Below, piece by piece: positions 44,934 to 56,092 of a stretch of 59,878 nucleotides of DNA; within the stretch, counting starts at the first letter, position 1; each line of letters starts with the position of its first letter. This DNA comes from Perkinsus chesapeaki (lineage: Eukaryota; Perkinsozoa; Perkinsida; Perkinsidae). Under the pieces are notes generated by a model. It ran no database searches. It saw nothing but the letters and a program-made list of their open reading frames with translations, and was not told the origin of the DNA. The stretch covers positions 1-59,878 of the forward strand of contig JAAPAO010000158.1 of the NCBI GenBank assembly GCA_013115145.1, given 5' to 3'. The position numbers and the translations under genes were made by a program.

Positions 44934-45731
44934 TTACCAAAAAAATCGATGTTCGTTACTGCCGCCGTGCCTGGGGCCTGTTGGGGCATGAGATGCTCTA
45001 TGTTGTTGACGATGATGAGAACGATGAGAATGGCTTTTCTTTCTTATAAACTGGGCCCGAGGGAACTCTAACTCTTTACCGCTACCAAGCTCGAACAACC
45101 GAGGCTTGAAAGTAGTAGAGTCACCGCTGTTAACTGGACTGTTACGAAGCAGGTTGATCTGAGCGTCGAGACCTTGTGCGTGAGCACTAGCAACCACTAT
45201 CGGCTTGGCATCGTCATCATCTAGCTTAACACCATTGTACTTGTCATGAAACAGCACAGCATCGCTGGAAGCACCAAAGTTAACAAATGCATATCCTATA
45301 CTTGTCCGTGTGCGGAAAGTGAGGGGAACATAGTAAAAATCAAACCGCCCACGAAAATCATCCAGGAGACTTGCCAACGTCTCGGCACAAAAAGTTGGAG
45401 GAAGATCTCGTAGAGTAAGAGTCGTTGATCCTGGAATCAACTCGGTGTCCTCTGAGTTGTCGTCGCTCTCACCGTCGGTGGAACATGTACTGCTGCTATC
45501 ACTATCCGACGGGACAGGACTAAGGCCGCCATCACGCTCGCCCAAGTTGTTACGACCATAAGGAGAAATAGCACTTTTGGGGAAACACATAGAAGTGGTT
45601 GCCGAGGGATCAGCCAGCCACTGCGGTGAAGAGACGCTCCTTGGCCGATGGCAGTGAGGAGAAAAATCTAGGAACGTATTTTTAACAGTATACGGACTAC
45701 TTAACAGTTCTGCTGTTGCTGTCGCTGACAT
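44934..45731 (-). CDS. Mei2-like RNA-binding protein (RRM_2 domain)
   Basis: This is an intronless gene of 265 codons. Residues 1-100 are disordered and include an acidic Ser/Asp stretch (SDSDSSSTCSTDGESDDNSE). Residues about 104-220 form the Mei2-type C-terminal RRM: TTLTLRDLPPTFCAETLASL for the first strand and helix, then GRFDFYYVPLTFRTRTSIGY, AFVNFG for RNP1, and the conserved tail motif with AQGLDAQINLLRNS followed by KPRLFE. Fungal and plant Mei2 proteins carry two more RRMs upstream; here only the terminal one exists. The C-terminus is His/Arg-rich (KKSHSHRSHHRQQHR). Members bind RNA and control meiosis or differentiation in fungi and plants; the role here is unknown. Confidence 0.88.
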   Translation of the reverse strand: MSATATAELLSSPYTVKNTFLDFSPHCHRPRSVSSPQWLADPSATTSMCFPKSAISPYGRNNLGERDGGLSPVPSDSDSSSTCSTDGESDDNSEDTELIPGSTTLTLRDLPPTFCAETLASLLDDFRGRFDFYYVPLTFRTRTSIGYAFVNFGASSDAVLFHDKYNGVKLDDDDAKPIVVASAHAQGLDAQINLLRNSPVNSGDSTTFKPRLFELGSGKELEFPRAQFIRKKSHSHRSHHRQQHRASHAPTGPRHGGSNEHRFFW

Positions 45732-46341
45732 TATTTCAAAATTAGCAAACTAAAGACTACGCAAGCACTCTAAATGCAATTGAATGGTATCTATTCGACA
45801 CAAAGCCTGTCAACGCTCGAAGAGCTGCGCAAGATTCGCCAAGGTCAATTTCGGTATCCTCGGAAATAGCTAGGATTCGTGCACACAAAGGTGAGCTTTC
45901 GTGAGCCTTGTTCATTTTCTACGGTGTCCTTCTGATTGGACTTAAATTTATTGTGAATCTTCCATATAACTTGCCGCACGCAAGTGGCAGCATTTAGACT
46001 ATAACTCCGACAATAGAAGCCGTTCCTTTCGAGCACCAATTCTAGAACGTCCAGTTGCGGGCCAGAACTTGCGGCTTGTTTTATCCCTCTCATTCGAAGC
46101 CTAATACACTTGTTTCCTATATAGCGTCACGAGTTGTCGCAGCCCCGTAACTCTCAGAACTCAACAAATGCAAGATGTGAAAATTGAGCGTCCATACAAT
46201 ATCAACGGTGAGACTTGAGGGTGCTACAAATAGCACGGGCTTTGCCTCTGTCAACCATCAACCTTCTGGACAGACGTGTTGAGATAACTGAAGGTGAATA
46301 ATCTGATAGCTTCGATAAGGCCACTGTTAGCCAGTGTTATC
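45732..46341. other. Spacer, one weak minus-strand frame
   Basis: An 82-codon frame at 45845-46093 (MRGIKQAASSGPQLDVLELV) has acceptable composition but nothing else to support it. Confidence 0.35.
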
Positions 46342-47580
46342 TTAGTGAAGCGCCGCAGCTGCTCTTCTACCAAAAAGAGGCCAACAGCAAATAGTAACTT
46401 TACGCATACCAGAATTGGCGGCTTCAATTTCTCTATTTTTAACCTCCAGTTCTTCACGCTTTCCATTACCATGACGGAAAATAACAATGCCGCACAGAAT
46501 CAGGACAAGTGCGGTCCACTCGAACCATGTGACCGTGGAGGCGCCAATTATAGGCCAACTTATCAGGGAGAAAATGGCTGCCAATGGGACCGTCAACTTA
46601 TAAGAAATGAAGGTTAAAAGACTAGAGCCATGTGAAACCAGCAAGTATATAGTAATATTGAAGAAAACGTTAATGACCATGTAGACGGCGAAGGCCTGTG
46701 GTGCGTAAGGATTGTGTGCTAAAGCATTGAATCCGTCATGCAACCTTTCACCAGGATCCTGCCCAGTACGGGCGAGTTCAACAATTATCGCTATCGGGAC
46801 GACCCATATGATACCAAAAGTGTGATTTGAGCTACTAACGGCAAAGGCGTCAAGTGTGGTGTTTTTATAACCATTTGCTATAGCATGCTCAGTGTACCGA
46901 CGAAACATCTTCTCTTTAATAACAAAAGCCAACGCTTGAAACATAGTAGAGAGAAGACAGACGATCGACATGCCTACGCTGGTCGAAGCACCATCGTTAC
47001 CAGCCATAATAACCGAACCGACGGCCATCGCCACAACTATACCAACGCCGAAGAGCTCCTGCAAGGTGTAACGAACACCGAGAAAAATTAGAGACCAGAT
47101 AAGAGTGAACGGAACCATGCCCTGCTGAAGCAGGCTGAAGACCACGATTGAGATATACGCTTGTGTGAGGTACATCAGGTTGTCACCCAAAACCTCAGTA
47201 ATGGAGGCCAAAAAAGTGTACTTGCAGCCTGGCAAGCGAGCCCATAATCTTCGAAGGCCGCTAAGTTCAGGATTGATAGAGGCGCTCGGAGGGAACTTCC
47301 ATACCCAGTCAACCTCCTCATGACTGATACGACCAGCAAACCATTCTGCACCAAAGACGCCCCAGTAGGATATGAAGTATGCCATCTGGCCAACGATATT
47401 AGTAACCAAACCGGAGTACTCGCCGAGGGTTTCGGCTCTGATCTTTCCGGTAATAGCATTGGTCGTTCCGCTGATAACCAGTAGGATAATTAGAGTTGGG
47501 ACTATCCAAGAGCGCTTTGTTTTCTCCTTGACCACCGCCTCTTTGGTCTCGGTCAACGAAACGAGTTCTGGCTCTGCCAT
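46342..47580 (-). CDS. CRT-like transporter, copy 1
   Basis: This is an intronless gene of 412 codons. The first helix and loop contain GTTNAITGKIRAETLGEYSG, followed by LVTNIVGQMAYFISYWGVFG. The second half has GDNLMYLTQAYISIVVFSLL, QQGMVPFTLIWSLIFLGVRY, and near the end ISWPIIGASTVTWFEWTALV. The layout of about ten helices and the QQGMVPFT segment match the CRT-like family of DMT transporters, which includes the apicomplexan digestive-vacuole transporter CRT and plant plastid CLT proteins. These export amino acids, glutathione or peptides from acidic or plastid compartments. The C-terminus ends in a Cys/Trp/Arg-rich cytosolic tail. The second copy is upstream on the same strand. Confidence 0.85.
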   Translation of the reverse strand: MAEPELVSLTETKEAVVKEKTKRSWIVPTLIILLVISGTTNAITGKIRAETLGEYSGLVTNIVGQMAYFISYWGVFGAEWFAGRISHEEVDWVWKFPPSASINPELSGLRRLWARLPGCKYTFLASITEVLGDNLMYLTQAYISIVVFSLLQQGMVPFTLIWSLIFLGVRYTLQELFGVGIVVAMAVGSVIMAGNDGASTSVGMSIVCLLSTMFQALAFVIKEKMFRRYTEHAIANGYKNTTLDAFAVSSSNHTFGIIWVVPIAIIVELARTGQDPGERLHDGFNALAHNPYAPQAFAVYMVINVFFNITIYLLVSHGSSLLTFISYKLTVPLAAIFSLISWPIIGASTVTWFEWTALVLILCGIVIFRHGNGKREELEVKNREIEAANSGMRKVTICCWPLFGRRAAAALH

Positions 47581-47920
47581 GAAGTAAAATTGGCCTGAAT
47601 AAAAAACTTATCTTTCGCACTCCGAAGATTCCTGTGCACGGGCGGACCGCTGAGAAGTGGGAGTTCTGCGATGTTCAATGGCCAGCGGACGACCTCGCGA
47701 ACATACCTTAATGCTTCTAAATGCGCAAGGGACAATGGAAACGGATGATCAAGCCTCTGAGGCTTGCGAGGCTATTGAGGGTCAACCTCAATAATGCTAA
47801 TGCAATGTTGGGGAGTCGACCAAGTGTGAAGATATAATAGTATTATATTATATTATTATAGTGAAAGGTCGGATATGAAATATGGCACTATAATGAAAGC
47901 AAAATAGAAACAATTTTCCT
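47581..47920. other. Spacer between CRT-like copy 1 and the ATG-less frame
   Basis: No coding frame. It includes a run of TATTATATTATATTATTATA near 47838. Confidence 0.4.
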
Positions 47921-48197
47921 AGTCGGAATTCGACGCGCGTTCCTCCGAGGAACTCTTTGCCGATAGAAATACAAACTTCAAAACAAATATCTTTCCAGAA
48001 GCGAAGGGAAAAGCGAATACATTCCTTACGAGCCGAGATACATTCAAACTCACCCCAGAGCTCCTAACGGAGTTTCGAAACTATATCAAGAAATGGAAGC
48101 TCAACCATGCAAGGTGGCGCCGAATCGAAAAACTCTCCACTGAGACTTTTGGCCTGATTTCCAGAATGAACAACACGATCATATAAGCCGACTATCA
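47921..48197 (+). CDS. Exon-like ORF without ATG
   Basis: After a TTTCCTAG that could be a 3' splice site, an open frame runs for about 91 codons to TAA near 48195. It reads EFDARSSEELFADRNTNF, later KLTPELLTEFRNYIKKWKLN and ARWRRIEKLSTETFGLISRM. The composition is that of a real helical, basic protein. It has no ATG near its start, so an ATG-based ORF search would miss it. It could be a terminal exon of a + strand gene or a degraded mobile-element ORF. It lies between the two minus-strand CRT-like genes. Confidence 0.45.
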
Positions 48198-48545
48198 AGA
48201 GAAAGAAATATTGGTACTAAAATAATAGTTTCACTATGAGCTTATTATTCGACTATTAGTACTAATATTAGTTTAAAATAACATTTAAGCGGTTACGGTC
48301 ATTGAAGAACTTCGTAAAATAGCCAATCCTAAAGTATATCACACCCTACAGCCTAACATTGCGGTGCAGCATATATAAAATGTATGTAACGTACGTTGTA
48401 ATAATACCCGAGTGTATATCACCGTTCGGACAATCCGACGGTCGCATCCCCAACTCAACAGCATCAAGCCGTCTATCAAAACGGTATTTTAAATACTGCA
48501 ACGACAACAAAATCTTCCTTGTCCCTCGCTGGTCGATTTTCGACG
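48198..48545. other. Spacer, no gene seen
   Basis: Sequence downstream of CRT-like copy 2 on the minus strand; only short frames. Confidence 0.4.
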
Positions 48546-49739
48546 TCAGCTAGTTCGCATCAGTGAGCTTGTCAGAGACGCTTCCTCCTCAGAAAGCACT
48601 TTCCTCCGCTGGAATAGCGGCCAGAGGCAGACGAGCGACGACGATAAATTCTTGCGCGCCGTCAAATGCTCCCGGACACTATTGCCGTGTTTGAATAGAA
48701 CCACGCCGAGCATTATGACAGCCAAGGCGAGCCACTCAAACGAATTCACCGTAGACGCCCCGATGAGGGGCCAACTGATTAATGACAGAAATGCGGATAA
48801 TGGTACTGTGAGCTTCAAGCTCACAAATGTCAACAAGCTGGAGCCATATGATACTAACAGATATATTGTTATATTGAATAATATATTAATAACAATATAT
48901 ATTAAGAATGCAAATAAGGCGTGATCTGCGAACCACAGAGTTTCAAAGCCTTCTCTCATCTCGGCTATAACATCTCCACCGTTTCTCGCCCACTCCACCA
49001 TATACGAGACCGGAAGCACCCACAAGATCCCCCACAGGTGGTTCGAGCTGCACACGGCAAACACGTCCAGTTTAGGGCTCAAACCACGCTCCTTGGCAAA
49101 CTCGGCGTAATCACGGAACATTGCTTCTTTCACGACAAAGCCTAACGCCTGGAAAGTGGTGGATAGCAAACACAACGTCGCCATTAAGATGCCAGCAGGG
49201 CCGTCACCATGAGTCGATACAAATACCGAGGCGACAGCCATGGTGACCACGAGCCCAACGCCGAGGACCTCCTCAAGAATGTAGCGAGAACCCAGCAAGA
49301 TCATCGACCAAAGAAGAGTGAACGGCACCATTCCTTGTTGAAGTAGGTTGAATACAACAATAGAAAGATACGCCTGAGTTAAAAACATCAGATTGTCGCC
49401 AAGGACGTCCGCAATCGATGACAGAAATGTGTACTTCCAGCCGGGCAGTTTGGCCCACCAAGTCTGGCCCGTATCAGATACACCACCTCGACGGTGCCAA
49501 ACCCACTCCCATTGCTCTCGAGGGACCTTCCCGAGGGCGAACTTCATACCAAAAATCGCCCAATACGTCGTGAAATACACCGCTTGGCTCAGAATACTGG
49601 TCACAAATCCGGAGTACTCCCCCAGAGGCTCTGAACGAATCTTGCCGGTAATGACATTAGTTGTACCAAAGAGAACCAAGAGAGCCATGAGCAGCGGAAC
49701 GATCCATGCCGGCTGATGATGATGATTTCGGTCAGCCAT
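48546..49739 (-). CDS. CRT-like transporter, copy 2
   Basis: This is an intronless gene of 397 codons starting MADRNHHHQPAWIVPLLMAL. It is collinear with copy 1: GTTNVITGKIRSEPLGEYSG, GDNLMFLTQAYLSIVVFNLL, QQGMVPFTLLWSMILLGSRY, SYGSSLLTFVSLKLTVPLSA and ISWPLIGASTVNSFEWLALA. The loop after helix 2 (KFALGKVPREQWEWVWHRRG) is the most divergent part. Both copies share the TGKIR-LGEYSG signature at the end of helix 1, where CRT proteins bind substrate. A tandem duplication is evident; the two probably differ in compartment or substrate. Confidence 0.85.
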   Translation of the reverse strand: MADRNHHHQPAWIVPLLMALLVLFGTTNVITGKIRSEPLGEYSGFVTSILSQAVYFTTYWAIFGMKFALGKVPREQWEWVWHRRGGVSDTGQTWWAKLPGWKYTFLSSIADVLGDNLMFLTQAYLSIVVFNLLQQGMVPFTLLWSMILLGSRYILEEVLGVGLVVTMAVASVFVSTHGDGPAGILMATLCLLSTTFQALGFVVKEAMFRDYAEFAKERGLSPKLDVFAVCSSNHLWGILWVLPVSYMVEWARNGGDVIAEMREGFETLWFADHALFAFLIYIVINILFNITIYLLVSYGSSLLTFVSLKLTVPLSAFLSLISWPLIGASTVNSFEWLALAVIMLGVVLFKHGNSVREHLTARKNLSSSLVCLWPLFQRRKVLSEEEASLTSSLMRTS

Positions 49740-51229
49740 GCAAAATATTATCTACTCCCAAAATGAATACTTTTCAAGAGCTAAATTTTCGACCCCGCAA
49801 AGTCTCTTATCGAAACTTCCAGAAAACTCCAGCACCTGGATGGCTAGGCAAGCATGGGTAGTTGAGCGGCGCGCAATAATGCAGCTCAACGTTGTTCGGG
49901 CGACGTAAGCAGCCGAATGAATTAGAAAAGCACGCTCTACGACTCCGATCTCCTCAACTGATTTCCTCGGAAACTTGTTTGCATGTTTAGTAATATCCCA
50001 CTAGCCTCCCGAACTATGCAGTTTGAGTACTTCAATTAATTATGTGTATCAATCTTTGCGCCACCGTAATCGAGTGGCAAGGAGTTCTTCAAAGCTTCGA
50101 GGAACAAACGTTGCTGTTGAGGGATTAGTAGTAGGAATGCAAGCTTCCTTTCCTGGGAAATATTTCCGTCGATATTTTCCACGCAAGCCAATTTCCTGGA
50201 TTGAGAATTGATAGTGCACATTCTGACTGAGTGTTCCAAGATTTAAAATCTGCAAACGTTTCAACAGATATTCCAGATCTGTCTTCACAACTAGTACACA
50301 GCAAGCTCCGAGCGACCAAAAACGAGCTTCGCTCCGCTAAACACAACACAAAAAGTCTGAGGAATATGTGAATGAAATCGTAACAGCAACAACACAGGAG
50401 AGCTCAGACTCTTTTAAAAATACCCTCAACACAATAGCTTCGCAGAGGTCCGGTTTCCCGGTCTAGATGAAATATCGGGGTCGTCATCATCGGGCACATC
50501 CAATATCAAAGATTCGGCATGAGACAGGTAATACTCTGACCAGTCACGCACGGTCGAGTATAGCTCAGCGAACACCTGACCAAGAGAATACGGGAAGGGG
50601 GATTGTTCCTAGTGCGGACGAGTAATGTTGTTACTATTATTATTTATTAAGGTCCCTAATATTACTGTAACAACAGAAAATGTGACCTACTGCGAAAAAT
50701 CATCACATTGATTTTTCGGCTGAACGTAGTCTAGATATTTTAGACGAACTTCCGTAATAGAAATACTGTGAGGGTAGATGACCGCCTCCATGTACCCCAG
50801 CCGAGGATCGAACCTGCGGTCTTTCTTGGTTACCTTTATCAACCCAGCTATTATGATAATAAGAACCATAATGTCTATCCGTCCTCCTCGCGGCTGATTC
50901 TCGATTCCAAATCTGAAACTCGGAATAAATCGCATTTTATCAATTTTTAATCCAACGCGGTTGCCATTCGATTGAACATCGCTAGATTTTATAGGCACTT
51001 ATCAGCACTGCACAAGAACCTGGTACTGTTCTGAGTGTAATTCATGTGCGATTGTTCGAATATCTTAGGTTCAAGCATGCAAGATTCATATTACCTTGGG
51101 ATATAAAATATCAGCTGTGCGAATCCGCTAAGTCCTACTATGGTCACGCCGCGCAACAGGAAATCATACCTAAGTCAAAACCATCGCAGGTTCGAATCCC
51201 AGCAATGACATTTCACCATGCCCAGCGAT
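49740..51229. other. No gene supported
   Basis: Only short frames. Two segments resemble the tRNA T-arm/B-box (around 50806-50822 minus and 51188-51203 plus), but no cloverleaf closes. Confidence 0.4.
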
Positions 51230-52749
51230 GACCCGCAATCAAAAACCAGAGGAACCCAACGTCCTCCTCCTCAGACGGGAAGAAGTAACTGAAAGAAGCT
51301 GTGAGTGGCAAAGATACGAAAATCGACAAGATTGACCCGATCGACGAAAGGCTCATTAAACAATAGTACCGCTTGCCGGAAAGATAGGAATAGAATAGGT
51401 GACGATATAAATGGTGACACAAGACGCCGGCGTGTTGATAAACGTGCGTACGGTACTCCCGCAACGCCAGTTACAGAAGACATCTTCAATTGGTACATAG
51501 TTCCAAGGCGATTAAAGGAATCCCATTTCCGCCGATCTTGAAGGAGCAAGGGCAACCCTTCTCCGAGGTTCAAAGCATAATAATACTTTTTTCGTTTTGA
51601 TGAATATTAAAAATATAATATTATGAATCCATCACTGATGAGAGTCAACAACAAAAGAGAGACGAGAACATGGCAGCAAGTCCTGTGATGTGAAAGGCAG
51701 ACGTTTAGTGAGTGCGAAGCAACCTAGAGGGGCTTACCCAAGCATCAAACCAAAGAAGCCACAGAGGACTATTAATAATAGGAGAACGAATATGGTGCAC
51801 TGAGAAACAAGAAATAGTCCTTTCCAGCCACACTTGCTTCATGGTGATCGGCTGAACGTAAGAGATATTTTTTGGAATTTACACTGTCCAAACGGAGATA
51901 AAGGGTAGTTAAAAATTGAACAAGGCGGGTCGAATTCGACCCAAAATTGATGAATTTAATTGTCATTTCGAATGACTGATTGTCATAAACCTTGTATGAA
52001 AGTATGTAGGCTTGCGTGATGCTTTTAAAGATGCAATTTAAACAGTTCCAAGTGCGGCAACGCCAATTTAAGATGATCATTGCCAAACCATGGGTGACGT
52101 CCCCCCCATAGTACTACCAGACCAACGACTGCAGGATTTGTTAACATTCCAGCGAACCACGTCCGCTTAAACTTATACTTGTACCTGATAACAACAACCA
52201 TTACTGTGGCCACGGGAATTCCCCCAGCCCAGTAATCGAACAAGTATTCTAGATGATAGGAGCAAAATGAAAGTTGCCTGATTGTCGACTGAGCTACGAC
52301 TGATCGTCGAGCTCCCAGAAATTTACCAGTTGCACGGGTGAACATAAGATATCCTTACTTGCAAGTCTGACACTGAAAGAAATTGTCCCGATTTGTGGCA
52401 ACTTTTCGCCATTCATTCAGGCACTCAACATGAACATATTTCATAGAGCCTGACCAGGACAAGATACCGCGCCGCTGCCAGTGGCCAGGCTACCTCTGCA
52501 CCGACAAGGGGAAATGAGCCTCCCGTCTGCCGACGTTCCGGCACATATCCGGCAAATTTTTTCTTCGCAGTGCGACGACGCTGTTTTGGTTTCATATAGG
52601 TGGGCAAGATACCGATGAGCTTCCGCCTGGGCTATTGAATGAGCGTAGATTTGCCGGACTACTAGCGCCGCTTCCGATGATTGCATTGATAATAAAAATG
52701 CCACTGGAAACACTACCGAATTGGCAACTGCGTCTAATAAGCGATGAAC
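51230..52749 (-). CDS. MARCH-type membrane RING-CH E3 ubiquitin ligase, partial model
   Basis: The RINGv domain is split by a 44-nt intron. The exon ending at 52494 carries EEKICRICAGTSADGRLISP then CRCRG. Exon 52359-52449 continues SMKYVHVECLNEWRKVATNR, DNFFQCQTCK. Exon 52118-52184 gives YKYKFKRTWFAGMLTNPAVV, entering a hydrophobic segment. This is the C4HC3 pattern with His in HVEC. The part before the RING (VRQIYAHSIAQAEAHRYLAH) is helical; its start is uncertain (up to about 52749). A downstream exon near 51235-51400 may add a membrane helix (GSILSIFVSLPLTASFSYFF) and an acidic loop. MARCH proteins ubiquitinate membrane proteins in ER and endosomes. The RING is certain; gene ends are not. 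Confidence 0.78.
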
Positions 52750-52799
52750 GGTTAAACATAACCACCTGGTAGTAGAGGCTCGCCAACGTTTCAGCCAAA

Positions 52800-54617
52800 A
52801 GTATTGGCCAGCCTTCCGACAGCCGGATTAGTGCAAGTGTTCCAAAAAGTGATATCGAAAAACTGAACGATCTGTTTTTAAACTGGAACCGCTCATTTTC
52901 TTATTCCCTTCTACTTGTTTCGCCTTACTCAGAAAATTTCATGTTGAAGGTGGCCGGGGTGAATAGGGAATCCTATAGAGTTGTCGGGGAGGACCACTTC
53001 TCGCTCGCCCGCCGTGAATTGGCTTGATCAATCCCAGGTAACGGTTCAGTAACATTTCTGTTGTTGCGACGGCCCCGACGGAAGCTTTTAAACTGTCTGT
53101 AACGTCCTGGAAACTGTAACTGTAATAAGCTCATGAGACCAATGTCATGTACGGTGGCTAGCGTTCACTATGAAGGTCACAACAATCAAATAATGTTACC
53201 CGGAATTCCTAGCAAATCATATATCTGCTTCAATGAACTAGCGCGCGCATCTGCGGCACAATGCCCGTGTGCATGCGTGCAAATATATGTCACGCAATTT
53301 TGCGCCAATTTTCGCCTTGTATGGAGAGTGCTCTTACCTCGCCAACTTGTTCGATTGACCCCACGGAATCTCCACGAGCACGATCATTTAGCCACGATCG
53401 GTATCACACTTCTTATCCTCGCCCTTGGAAATTAATGAGTCTCACTGAGATATTGTTGACAGCCACTTTTTTTAATTTCAACTTGTGCACCATTATCAAT
53501 AGCTGTCGAGGGGTGACATCACAAACGATACTCCATTAAATCGTGCCTGAACTTCCCTCCGATCGCTCTGGAACTCGGAGTACTCCGTCTTGGAATCCGG
53601 CTACACTAAATCAACTTGATTCAATCAAGCCCCCGAAATGAAGTCATTGAAGCCGCTCAATGGCGTTGCTCTCGAGTCGAGAGTCTCGACTTCCAACCCG
53701 CAAGCATCGGAAGTATTGTTCCTTCAAAAGTAAACGATCGCTGCACATCGATATAAATTGTTATGTGCCCGAGAGTTCCCCTCGCGTCCACAAGCAGCGT
53801 CAGCAACGTGACCGATTTGCTCGCTCGCAATAGAACACACGATATAAGATGCGAGAGTTGGTATTCACCCCACAGTAGTGAGGGTCACATTCATGGACCG
53901 CAACATTTATTGGGTACTGTACGTACATATTCAGCAGGCGAGAGTCTGCCGGAGACTGTCTGCGTGAAAATGAGGTAAGAACGCACAGTTTTTGTTAGTC
54001 GGCTCAACGCCTTGTAGCTTCCAGCCTAACAGACAGAGAGAACTGCGAACAGGGAGATACGAAACTTGGTATCATCGGGAGATCTTTTTCGGATGTATTT
54101 GCATACTAACATAAGCTATCCAGCATAGCGCATTCTTCATGAGCCAATCCTGACGCTACTATCGTTAAGGCTGTTTACCTCCTTGAACCACCATCAAATG
54201 AGTTCATTGGTGAGTGCCTCAAGCAGAGAGATGAGATTGTAGCATTCGTTTAGTAACCATTGAAAGTAGTATTGTTGTGTTATAATGTATACGCATGATG
54301 AATTTGACTATGGTGACAAAGGATGATGATAAACTGTATGAGAGATGTACAAACGGATATTTATTAAGGTAGCATACTTTAGATGCTATCTCTGATAACG
54401 TTGTAAATGGCAACTTGTTATTGACTCTCCAGATGGGTCAGAATCCTTACAGTATAAGTGTGTTGACATGATCACGCACTCATTGTAATGAACTCAAACT
54501 AAAAGACTGTGGCTTTGAGAAAGTTAACTGTGACTGTGACAACACTTCCAATTGCCGAATATAAGGCGTTTGTCTCTTCATACGACGCCAACAAATCCCC
54601 CACGTGGGGCCCGGTGC
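52800..54617. other. Intergenic, no gene supported
   Basis: Frames such as 53133-53435 and 53763-53978 show no protein-like composition. A nested inverted repeat of TCTCGA units lies near 53671-53690. Confidence 0.45.
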
Positions 54618-54673
54618 TCATGCACCCGGCCTTCTATGCGGTACCCGGCACATGTAGGCTGGAATAATCTCAT

Positions 54674-54714
54674 AAGGGGGAATTGAAGCGAACACAAGAC
54701 GAAGTGCAGGGGGA
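54674..54714 (+). repeat. Left terminal inverted repeat
   Basis: 41 bp, identical to the reverse complement of 56093-56133. Identity ends one base beyond GGGGGA on the inner side and at AAGGGGG on the outer side. Confidence 0.97.
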
Positions 54715-55891
54715 ATTCCGACAAGGGTTTGGTCCCCCTGTGAGAGAGGTCGTCCGAAGACTACGAGCTGCAGATGAGTTTGCTGCTTTGGACTTGAGTC
54801 GTGCGTTCTATTCATTGGCTTGGCGACCCACCTGTAAGGGTCAACTATGCCGTCCCGGCATACTAATACAAGGCCGGTGGTACTCTATTGCCCGTTTGGC
54901 TATGGGGGCTAGTTGCGCCCCAGTAGCCTTAGCCAGTAGTATTAAAGATGTTATATGTAGGCTCGATCCCGATCATCCCTTTTCTCAGTCGATCCTTACC
55001 ACCAACCTCAGTGTATTCATGGACGATTTGTATGTGTACGGGTCCCAAGCGGACTGCGAGAACTATATAAGATGGTTGGTCCCTCTCCTGCAGCGAGGAG
55101 GCTTCAAAGTCAATGAGAATAAGACGGCTAAGAGTTATGCTATGAAAGTTGGCGAGGAGCTAAGAGTATTAGGGTATGGCTACCGTCGTGGACGTTGCCC
55201 AGAAGAACATATGGTCACTATGGAACGTAATGCATACGAGAAGATTTGCTCAGTGGACCTCGCACACATCAAGACCAGAAGGAACCTATCTAAACTAGCT
55301 GGTTTGGCGTATGACGAGATCGGGGCCTTTGGGCTAGGCTACTCTAAAGGACTCCTGGTCAGTCTAGGAAGCGGACACCACTGGGATGACGAGCTTGACG
55401 TTGGTACGCTCCGCACTGCGAAGAAGATTTGGAACCACATCCTCGAGGCCCTATCTGATGCTAGGAAGAATGGTGCTACGCGATGGTACGTCCCACACGA
55501 TGAACCCCTAAAAGTCTGGACGGATGCCAGTGGATACGGTTGCGGCGCCTGGCTGGAGACCGAAGATGGTACACTGGTAGCTCGCTGGAGTAAGCACTTC
55601 AACAAGAAGGATTCCTATCAGGGCATGCCGAGCAAGGAAGCTATGGGAGCCGCCTGGGCTTTGCGCAAGTGTTTCGAGGATAGCTATAATGTGACACAAT
55701 GGTTAACAGATTCTTCTACGGTGCTAGACGGGTTATCCCGTATGAAAAGAGATCTGACCTTGCACGGTACGCTCATCTTTAAGAGACGGTTGCTAGATGT
55801 TCGAGAAGCTCTAAATGGTATGAACTGTACGATGTATACAAAGGTGGATACGGCTCACAATAAGGCGGATGGTCTATCGCGCGGGTGGTGA
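54683..55891 (+). CDS. Reverse transcriptase-RNase H, N-terminally short
   Basis: The frame is open from 54668 to TGA at 55889-55891, about 400 residues, with no ATG near the start. RT palm motifs occur in order: A, FAALDLSRAFYSLAW; B, RLAMGASCAPVALASSI; C, LSVFMDDLYVYG (FMDD for YxDD). RNase H follows, with WTDASGYGCGAWLETEDG, the Glu helix SKEAMGAAWAL, LTDSSTVLDGLSRM and the terminal HNKADGLSRGW. Fingers-domain sequence usually found before motif A is missing, and the first codons lie in the inverted repeat (ELKRTQDEVQGE), so the ORF is probably 5'-truncated or needs another start. The RT/RNase H order and HNKADGLSR ending suit DIRS or Ty3-type elements. Active-site Asp residues are intact. 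Confidence 0.88.
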   Translation: MKRTQDEVQGEFRQGFGPPVREVVRRLRAADEFAALDLSRAFYSLAWRPTCKGQLCRPGILIQGRWYSIARLAMGASCAPVALASSIKDVICRLDPDHPFSQSILTTNLSVFMDDLYVYGSQADCENYIRWLVPLLQRGGFKVNENKTAKSYAMKVGEELRVLGYGYRRGRCPEEHMVTMERNAYEKICSVDLAHIKTRRNLSKLAGLAYDEIGAFGLGYSKGLLVSLGSGHHWDDELDVGTLRTAKKIWNHILEALSDARKNGATRWYVPHDEPLKVWTDASGYGCGAWLETEDGTLVARWSKHFNKKDSYQGMPSKEAMGAAWALRKCFEDSYNVTQWLTDSSTVLDGLSRMKRDLTLHGTLIFKRRLLDVREALNGMNCTMYTKVDTAHNKADGLSRGW

Positions 55892-56092
55892 CACGGGCTA
55901 CCGCGCGCACAAGATATGTGACACAATCACTTTTCGCTCGCCCGACCGTTTCGGATTCTGCATGTTCATCCCACTCATTGCCGCTTAGATTCCGGTGTGG
56001 TCGGAAAGCATCTGTGACCCGAGTAGTTGGATTTGCTCGATGGATGCATCTTCCCTTTTCAGTTATACTTTCCCTCTCGGGTAGTATCTCTC

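Noticed and set aside
50768-51230. tRNA genes at the two B-box-like sites
   Set aside because: Acceptor, D and anticodon stems do not pair in any register tried by eye.
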